Source: Candidatus Galligastranaerophilus intestinigallinarum
GTDB lineage: Bacteria > Cyanobacteriota > Vampirovibrionia > Gastranaerophilales > Gastranaerophilaceae
Reading direction: 5' to 3'
DNA length: 22,201 nt
Assembly: GCA_018715855.1 (NCBI GenBank)
Contig: DVKW01000222.1
Coordinates: forward strand, 1 to 22,201
A program made the position numbers and the translations under genes. Below the pieces are notes generated by a model. The model searched no databases. It was not told the DNA's origin and saw only the letters and a program-made list of their open reading frames with translations. Positions within the stretch are counted from its first letter, which is position 1. Every line of letters begins with the position of its first letter. This document shows positions 8,376-13,279 of this stretch, piece by piece.

Positions 8376-8957
8376 TTACATATGTCTAGTTTCGCTGTTA
8401 ATATAGTCTTTTGCGCAAGATATCATTTTGTCAAGCAGCATCTTGTTTTTTTCTAAATCAAGCCCGCCTTTTTTAAGATAATCATAAAAAACATTTTTCC
8501 ACAGTTCAAAAAAATCATCATCATTTATTTTTAAAATTTCTTTAAATGTTGAAAGCTCATAATAATCTATGGGCAGGGGTTCTTTTCCCCTTAAAATATC
8601 CACTATTTTTAATCTTTTTTTACGCTCAAAAAGTTTTAGAAAGTCAACAACCTTCATTTCATTTTTTTTAATATATTCCTTTATCTTATGAAGATTTTCA
8701 TTAAATGGCATCGGGTCATCTTCAATAATATATTCTTCAAATTCTTCGGGCATAATATCCATAACTGTTGCAATGCGCTCTATTGTAGTGGAACGTGTTG
8801 AAAAAGGAATATTTTCATCAATAATATTATATACATAAGACAATGTAACACCTATCATTTGCGCAAAATCTTTTTTGTGAAGGTTGTTTTGCTCTAAAAA
8901 ATCTGCAACTTTTTTTGAACTCTTTATATTTTTATTGCTAAGGTTTGCTTGCTTCAT
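8376..8957 (-). CDS. Protein with two HTH-like repeats, putative regulator
   Basis: This 193-residue soluble, highly charged protein is a probable DNA-binding regulator. Residues 16-76 match an XRE/Cro-type helix-turn-helix: VADFLEQNNLHKKDFAQMIG, then VTLSYVYNIIDE as the recognition turn, then TTIERIATVMDIMPEEF. Residues 91-154 look like a second, diverged copy: HKIKEYIKKNEMKVVDFLKL, then KIVDILRGKEPLP, then STFKEILKINDDDFFELW. The second copy keeps the leucine/isoleucine pattern but loses the Gly of the turn. No ligand or enzymatic domain is seen. A GGAG lies 11 nt before the ATG. The 125 bp separating it from divergent pth hold no clear promoter for this gene. It lies upstream of the LysM promoter and may control it, which is inference from position only. 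Confidence 0.7.
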   Translation of the reverse strand: MKQANLSNKNIKSSKKVADFLEQNNLHKKDFAQMIGVTLSYVYNIIDENIPFSTRSTTIERIATVMDIMPEEFEEYIIEDDPMPFNENLHKIKEYIKKNEMKVVDFLKLFERKKRLKIVDILRGKEPLPIDYYELSTFKEILKINDDDFFELWKNVFYDYLKKGGLDLEKNKMLLDKMISCAKDYINSETRHM

Positions 8958-9055
8958 TTTCTATATTGCTCCAAAATCTTTTAATTATTTTGAAGTTAAA
9001 CCTTAGTTATCTTTTTTTTATTCCACATTTAAATAGCTAGTAAGATAATTTGTAT

Positions 9056-9061
9056 TATAAT
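9056..9061 (+). promoter_or_regulatory. -10 element for pth
   Basis: A perfect TATAAT lies 21 nt before the pth ATG. No -35 is recognisable at 16-18 bp. The leader would be about 15 nt and contains the AAAGGG ribosome site. The remainder of the 8958-9082 gap is AT-rich with only a 5-bp dyad (ATAAT/ATTAT). Confidence 0.4.
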
Positions 9062-9082
9062 TAAAATTGAAAGGGAAAAATT

Positions 9083-9637
9083 ATGAAGCTTATAGCAGGG
9101 CTTGGAAACCCCGATGTTAAATATATAAACACAAGGCATAATACTGGCTTTATGGTGTTGGATAAAATTTTAGAAAAAAAGAATTTAAGGCTTCAGGAAA
9201 AATTTAAGTCTTTTTTTGCAAAAGATGGCGATGTTCTTTATTTATTGCCAAAAACATATATGAATTTATCGGGTTTTGCCGTTGTTGAAGCTATGAACTT
9301 TTATAAATTAAATATTAAAGATATTTTAATTGTTTATGATGATATCTCACTTCCCTTAGGAACTCTTAGATTTAGAGATAAAGGCTCTGATGGCGGGCAT
9401 AACGGCATTAAATCAATTATAAAAGAAACAGGTTCATCAAATTTTGACAGGTTAAAAGTGGGAATTGGGCCGCAGCCTAAAAATACACCATCTGAAAAAT
9501 TTGTTTTAGAAAATTTTAGGCAAGATGAAAAAGAAAACCTAAATGCTGCACTGAATGCTGCAACGGAAGCCTGTTTAGATTGGCTTCAATCGGATATGCA
9601 AAAGTTGCAGGAAAAATATAATAAAAGCCACATATAA
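9083..9637 (+). CDS. pth: Peptidyl-tRNA hydrolase
   Basis: Pth frees tRNA from prematurely released peptidyl-tRNA in the cytoplasm and is essential in most bacteria. At 184 residues it is slightly shorter than the usual 190-195. Hallmarks are all present: GLGNP at 6-10, RHNTG with the catalytic His19, PKTYMNLSG with Asn61, VYDDISLPLG with Asp87 (which orients the His), and the GSDGGHNGIKS block with Asn107. RLKVGIGP follows. AAGGG lies 7-8 nt before the ATG, an ordinary Shine-Dalgarno. It is followed by a secreted protein gene that has its own promoter, so pth looks monocistronic. Only a weak all-AT dyad follows its stop. No ribosomal protein L25, its frequent neighbour, is present. Confidence 0.96.
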   Translation: MKLIAGLGNPDVKYINTRHNTGFMVLDKILEKKNLRLQEKFKSFFAKDGDVLYLLPKTYMNLSGFAVVEAMNFYKLNIKDILIVYDDISLPLGTLRFRDKGSDGGHNGIKSIIKETGSSNFDRLKVGIGPQPKNTPSEKFVLENFRQDEKENLNAALNAATEACLDWLQSDMQKLQEKYNKSHI

Positions 9638-9649
9638 AACTTTATATTT

Positions 9650-9678
9650 TTTACATTTTTGAAATTCATCATTATAAT
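9650..9678 (+). promoter_or_regulatory. Promoter placing transcription at the start codon (leaderless)
   Basis: TTTACA (9650-9655), a 17-bp spacer and TATAAT (9673-9678) make the best sigma70 match in the window. The -10 ends 8 nt before the A of the ATG at 9686, so transcription should begin at or one base before the start codon. There is no room for a Shine-Dalgarno. Confidence 0.72.
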
Positions 9679-9685
9679 CTATATT

Positions 9686-10513
9686 ATGAAGAAGTTTATT
9701 TTATTATTTCTTTTTCTTATTTTGTTCTTTGCGCCAAAAATAAGCGCAAAGGCAGATTCTATGTATGACCTTGACCTTCCCCCCAATGTTTCTTTTGAAA
9801 TTCCGAAATATGAAGAATACAAAATTAAAAAAGGAACATCGAACGAGGTTAAAGTTAATAACCCATCAAGCTATTCTGCCCCCAAAAAAGAAGAAGGCGG
9901 CATAAAAGGCTTTTTTAACAGGCTATTTAACAGAAACAAAAAGCCTGAACCCCAATTTGATACGGTTCAATCCGGCTATGAAGGCACTTTGCCGAATATT
10001 AATAAAGAATTTCAATATAAAAAGCCAAAATCTACAAATTTAAAAGAAGAAGGCAAAACAGCCGATGATTATTTTCCCGAAGAATTTCAAAAATCAAAAA
10101 TAGATGACCCTTTGTTTTTGGATGTAATTTTAAAAAAAGAAAACCCTTCAAATTATGTTGTTGATATGTTAAGGGTGATGAAATTTTTAGAAAGCTTTAG
10201 AACGGTAATTGAAAACCACGAAAATATTCAAAAATTTAATGCAAATGTTAATTTATTGGATTTGCACGCAAGAAGAATTGAAAAACTTTATAAAGATACA
10301 CCCGATGGCATGAGCCCTTCTTATTGGCAGCTTTTAGATTTAAGCTATAAGGCAAAGGTTTTGGGCAATTTAAAATTTGATGCAAACTATTATTCAAAAT
10401 TTTCACCTGTTATGGGAACAAAATATGACCCTGAAAATATTTTAAAAGAAGATATGAAACTTTTGTCCGATTTAGATAAAACAATTTTTACCATAAGACA
10501 ATTAAATTATTAA
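9686..10513 (+). CDS. Secreted protein of unknown function
   Basis: This 275-residue protein has a typical signal peptide (KK at 2-3, hydrophobic 4-16, probable cleavage near SAKA-DS). A proline- and lysine-rich, low-complexity region of about 110 residues follows, containing an amphipathic basic stretch GFFNRLFNRNKK. The last 130 residues are predicted mostly helical, with MLRVMKFLESFRTVIEN and a LDLHARRIEKLY segment. I recognise no family. The ATG at 9686 is chosen over an in-frame TTG at 9659 because the TTG would lie inside the promoter spacer. The protein is 61 bp upstream of another secreted protein on the same strand, so they may act together in the envelope. The export call is good; the role is unknown. 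Confidence 0.75.
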   Translation: MKKFILLFLFLILFFAPKISAKADSMYDLDLPPNVSFEIPKYEEYKIKKGTSNEVKVNNPSSYSAPKKEEGGIKGFFNRLFNRNKKPEPQFDTVQSGYEGTLPNINKEFQYKKPKSTNLKEEGKTADDYFPEEFQKSKIDDPLFLDVILKKENPSNYVVDMLRVMKFLESFRTVIENHENIQKFNANVNLLDLHARRIEKLYKDTPDGMSPSYWQLLDLSYKAKVLGNLKFDANYYSKFSPVMGTKYDPENILKEDMKLLSDLDKTIFTIRQLNY

Positions 10514-10562
10514 ACAATAAGCTAATATCTTTTTATAGAATTAAAAAATTTATTGCCCAAGC

Positions 10563-10568
10563 TATTTT
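10563..10568 (+). promoter_or_regulatory. Possible -10 (TATTTT) before the RGY-rich secreted protein
   Basis: TATTTT ends 7 nt before the ATG at 10575, the same spacing as the stronger leaderless promoters in the window. There is no TG extension and no clear -35. Its main support is the repeated spacing and the absence of a Shine-Dalgarno. Confidence 0.28.
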
Positions 10569-10574
10569 TATATT

Positions 10575-11411
10575 ATGAAAAAATATATTTTAGTTTTAGG
10601 GTTAATTTTAAGTATTGCGCCAACTTTTGCGCAAGAAAATTTTATTGAAGCAAATTACAAAATAAAAGATGGCTACAGCGATTTTACCTGTAAAAATGCG
10701 GTAGATAAAATTGATGTTAAAAATTTAGAAAAAGCCGAATATAAAATTTTAGGGAAAATTTTTAAGGATGACACAACAGAAGTAAGACTTTCAAGAATTG
10801 AAGCTAAAATTTTCGGCTCCATTCAATCCGGCAGCTTTTCAAAAAGAATGGATATGATTAATAAATATTCAAATAAATGCTTAATTGCTGCAGGAATTGG
10901 TGTTATGAATATGGGTGTCGGCGGCTTTGGTCCTTCTTATGGCGGCTATTATGGCGGTTATAGGGGCTATAGAGGTTATAGAGGCTATGGGCACCACCAC
11001 AATTGCCGTTGTAACAGGTGGTATAATAACGGCTTTTGGAATAGAAGACCCTATGGCACGCTAACGGGGTTTACACCACCCGTTGGCTACAGCTATTATA
11101 ACAATTACGGCTATACAAACGGTATTTACAATAACCCCAATTATTATTACAGAGAAGGGATTATTGATAAAATAAAAAATGCCTTTAAAAAAGATGATGA
11201 AAAAAATGACCCATATTATTCAACCGTGCCAACCCCGCAAAATAACGGCATTGTGAATGGAAATTACAATAATGCAATGCAGGGGCAAAGCAAAACAATA
11301 AATTTATTTGATGATAACAACGGAACAAGCGCAGGAGATTACCAAAACGGATATGGCTATGAAGGCAGATACGGTTCTAATGGCGGCGCAACGGTTACAA
11401 TTATAGATTAA
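10575..11411 (+). CDS. Secreted Gly/Tyr/Asn-rich envelope protein with KIFG motif
   Basis: This 278-residue protein has a clean signal peptide (cleavage near FAQ-EN, residue 20). Residues 50-95 hold two copies of a helical motif, LEKAEYKILGKIF and VRLSRIEAKIFG. They resemble the (K)RLxRLExKxFGxxY units I remember from many exported proteins of cyanobacteria and Melainabacteria. A GxG-rich hydrophobic stretch (AAGIGVMNMGVGGFG) and tandem GYR triplets follow. Next comes GHHHNCRCNRW, with three His and two Cys that could bind metal or form a disulfide. A long Asn/Tyr-rich tail ends in a polar segment. It looks like a structural or surface-exposed protein. A strong terminator follows directly after the stop. 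The specific role is unknown. Confidence 0.72.
   Translation: MKKYILVLGLILSIAPTFAQENFIEANYKIKDGYSDFTCKNAVDKIDVKNLEKAEYKILGKIFKDDTTEVRLSRIEAKIFGSIQSGSFSKRMDMINKYSNKCLIAAGIGVMNMGVGGFGPSYGGYYGGYRGYRGYRGYGHHHNCRCNRWYNNGFWNRRPYGTLTGFTPPVGYSYYNNYGYTNGIYNNPNYYYREGIIDKIKNAFKKDDEKNDPYYSTVPTPQNNGIVNGNYNNAMQGQSKTINLFDDNNGTSAGDYQNGYGYEGRYGSNGGATVTIID
10956..10991 (+). repeat. 9-bp tandem repeat encoding GYR triplets
   Basis: Four successive 9-bp units of the form GGYTATAGR encode GYRGYRGYRGYG. The units differ mainly at wobble positions, so the repeat is diverging but in frame. A change in copy number would add or remove three residues without a frameshift. Confidence 0.8.
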
Positions 11412-11412
11412 A

Positions 11413-11439
11413 AAACAGGGCTTAAATTAAGCCCTGTTT
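11413..11439. terminator. Bidirectional intrinsic terminator
   Basis: A perfect inverted repeat (AAACAGGGCTTAA / TTAAGCCCTGTTT around one base) with a GGGC core is flanked by A-rich sequence on the left and T-rich on the right. It sits between the convergent genes ending at 11411 and 11470 and can serve both. Confidence 0.82.
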
Positions 11440-11446
11440 AATTATG

Positions 11447-11458
11447 AGGAGAGTAAAA
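11447..11458 (+). repeat. Left arm of 12-bp inverted repeat flanking the 555-residue gene
   Basis: AGGAGAGTAAAA lies just outside the 3' end of the minus-strand gene. Its exact reverse complement lies at 13137-13148, where it forms that gene's Shine-Dalgarno. With one mismatch the match extends to 15 bp (AT[G/A]AGGAGAGTAAAA). No start codon follows the left copy, so it is an orphan ribosome-site-like sequence. Confidence 0.7.
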
Positions 11459-11469
11459 ATTTATTTTAA

Positions 11470-13137
11470 TTACAGACCGTAAGCATTTGACATAATTTGT
11501 GAGTAGCTTTCATTTACTTGGTCTTCATCCATTATTGTGTAATCTTGTAAATCATATTCTACACCTGATTGAATGCCAACGTTTGCTAATGTTTGAGTTG
11601 CTAAAGGAATTTGATTTTCAATATCATCAGCTGCGCTTCCTGTTTTTGTTGAAGCAAGTGTCCAAGCTGCTGCTTTTGGTTGGCCTGCAGCTACTGTTGA
11701 AACGGTTTCACCTGCTGCATTTGTATATGTTGCATATTGGCCTGCTTCAATGTTACCTATGTTGTATTCAAGATTTGAGATGTTTTTAGAAATTGTTAAA
11801 CTTTTATCAGATGGATTGTAGAAATATTGAGTTCCGTTTTTGCCTGTTGCCATTACATCACCTGTAACACCATTTGTTTTATTTATTGCGGCATTATCAA
11901 TTAATTCGTTAGCAACATCTTTGCCTACTTTTGATTTTAATTGGTTTTCTGCAATGTCATCAATTATTGTTGTTTTTGTTGCACCTGTTGTCTTAGTTAA
12001 GCCATCTTTTGTCATTTTGTAAACTGTACCATCAGCTGTTGTATATGAAGCACCTTCGTCTAAGCTTGAAACCTTTGTAAGATCATCAGCACTGAGCGGT
12101 TCTGATTTTACATCTGTTACTTTTGAAGTTTCTGATGAGGAGTAAATATTGGTTGTGTTATTTTTCAATTTGTAAGTTAACTTATCACCGGATGAAGTAA
12201 TTTCATATGTTTTGTCTCCAACTTTTACTTCGCTTCCTGCTTTAATATCTGATGCATTAACTTTATTGTCTTTTGTTGTTAATTTTTTAGCAATTTGTTC
12301 AGCAGTACCTGTGCCTGTTTTACCTGTTAATTTATCAATTTTGTTTTGTGCGGTTTGTTTTAAAGCCTTTCCTGCAGCTACAACATTTTGTCCGGTTTGT
12401 TTAGCGGTTTGGCTGGCAACTTGGCCTAATTTTTCTGCAGTTGAACCTGTTGCGCTGCCCCAAGCAGAGCCATAGTATCCGCCTGTTAAGGTATCAGCTG
12501 CACTTGTTAACTTGCCTGTAATGCCGTTGCCTGTTTTAACGGATTTAACAACCGCATCTTTAACAGAAGCAATGTTTTTAAGAGTGCTGCCTGTTGCGCT
12601 TCCTGTAACATTTGATGCCAATGCACTTGCCGAAGCTTTAAGACCTACTGCGGATGCTGCTGTTGCAACGCCGTTTGCACCGATTGATTCAAATGCTGCT
12701 TTTGCTTCAGCGTCTGTTTCTGCCGTTGCTGCAGCTGCAACACCTTTTGCAACGCCTACACCGCCTTTAACAGCGCCATAAGCACATAAACCTGTTGCAA
12801 CAATCGGGCCGACACCGGGGATAAAGCAAGCGCCAACCGTTAGAGCTGTTTTTAGAGTATTGCCTAAGCTAAAGTTTCCGTTTTCATCAAAAAAGCAACC
12901 TTTAATACCGTTTACAACGCCTTTAACAGCGCCTTTAATGGTGCTTCCGATTGCATCAAAAATTCCGATTTTGCCGTCGTCTTCACCATCTGTGCAAAGT
13001 GAAGGATCAGCAGATTGGTTAAAAACAGAAATATCTGTTATTTTTGTTGAATCAATGCTCCCGTTTCTGATTGCTTCTTGCAAAGCTTCAGGGGTCATTG
13101 TTTGGGTGTTTGTTTTAATGGTACTTACATGTGTCAT
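11470..13137 (-). CDS. Large Ala/Gly/Thr-rich orphan protein with EF-hand-like loop
   Basis: This 555-residue protein has no signal peptide and no family I can name. Residues 50-61 (DGEDDGKIGIFD) fit a calcium EF-hand loop at positions 1, 3, 5, 6, 8 and 12, and DENGNFS at 84-90 is a partial second one. Residues 97-135 are hydrophobic and small-residue rich (IPGVGPIVATG, then GAVKGGVGVAKGV), like a glycine-zipper or membrane-active hairpin. A long Ala/Ser/Thr/Lys helical region follows (140-300). Then come several degenerate beta-type repeats around a Y-x-x-x-D-G pattern (KTYEITSSGDKLTYK, ASYTTADGTVYKMTKDG), and an acidic C-terminus. A strong AAGGAG lies 7 nt before the ATG, and codon composition is richer in GC than its neighbours. 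This suggests high expression as a structural or secreted product by a non-Sec route, which is inference. A 12-bp inverted repeat brackets the gene. Confidence 0.75.
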   Translation of the reverse strand: MTHVSTIKTNTQTMTPEALQEAIRNGSIDSTKITDISVFNQSADPSLCTDGEDDGKIGIFDAIGSTIKGAVKGVVNGIKGCFFDENGNFSLGNTLKTALTVGACFIPGVGPIVATGLCAYGAVKGGVGVAKGVAAAATAETDAEAKAAFESIGANGVATAASAVGLKASASALASNVTGSATGSTLKNIASVKDAVVKSVKTGNGITGKLTSAADTLTGGYYGSAWGSATGSTAEKLGQVASQTAKQTGQNVVAAGKALKQTAQNKIDKLTGKTGTGTAEQIAKKLTTKDNKVNASDIKAGSEVKVGDKTYEITSSGDKLTYKLKNNTTNIYSSSETSKVTDVKSEPLSADDLTKVSSLDEGASYTTADGTVYKMTKDGLTKTTGATKTTIIDDIAENQLKSKVGKDVANELIDNAAINKTNGVTGDVMATGKNGTQYFYNPSDKSLTISKNISNLEYNIGNIEAGQYATYTNAAGETVSTVAAGQPKAAAWTLASTKTGSAADDIENQIPLATQTLANVGIQSGVEYDLQDYTIMDEDQVNESYSQIMSNAYGL

Positions 13138-13148
13138 TTTACTCTCCT
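13137..13148 (-). repeat. Right arm of the inverted repeat, serving as Shine-Dalgarno
   Basis: On the minus strand this is AGGAGAGTAAAA, whose final A is the A of the start codon. The AAGGAG core with 7-nt spacing is one of the two best ribosome sites in the window. The matching arm is at 11447-11458. Confidence 0.7.
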
Positions 13149-13171
13149 TATGGTAAAAATTTCTCTCGTTG

Positions 13172-13199
13172 AATATATAAAGTATATATTTTGTATAAA
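13172..13199 (-). promoter_or_regulatory. Probable promoter of the 555-residue gene
   Basis: On the minus strand TTTATA (13194-13199), a 16-bp spacer and TATATT (13172-13177) give a predicted start near 13165 and a leader of about 28 nt. The region is so AT-rich that other registers are possible. The -35 overlaps an 11-bp box (TATTTTGTATA on plus, 13187-13197) that also occurs before the gene at 18084. Confidence 0.38.
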
Positions 13200-13264
13200 A
13201 TTGACTTTTTCTTTAAAAACTATGTTTACATTTGTTAATATATGCCAAAAAGTGCTTATTTATA

Positions 13265-13273
13265 TGGGATAAA
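13265..13273 (+). promoter_or_regulatory. Possible extended -10 of comEC
   Basis: TGGGATAAA could act as an extended -10 (TGnGATAAA, 4 of 6 in the hexamer). It ends 7 nt before the ATG at 13280, the same spacing as the other leaderless candidates. The match is weak and no -35 is clear. Confidence 0.28.
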
Positions 13274-13279
13274 TAACAT

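Noticed and set aside
9632..9647. ATATAAA/TTTATAT dyad followed by T residues after pth
   Set aside because: The stem is entirely A/T with a 2-nt loop, so it is too weak to call a terminator in such AT-rich DNA.
9659..9688. TTG start nine codons before the ATG at 9686
   Set aside because: The TTG falls in the spacer of the TTTACA/TATAAT promoter, upstream of the predicted transcript start, and the ATG begins a standard signal peptide.
12212..12781. Two Ala/Pro/Val-rich plus-strand open frames
   Set aside because: They are the reverse complement of the Ala/Thr/Gly-rich 555-residue gene, which has a strong ribosome site and a coherent domain plan.
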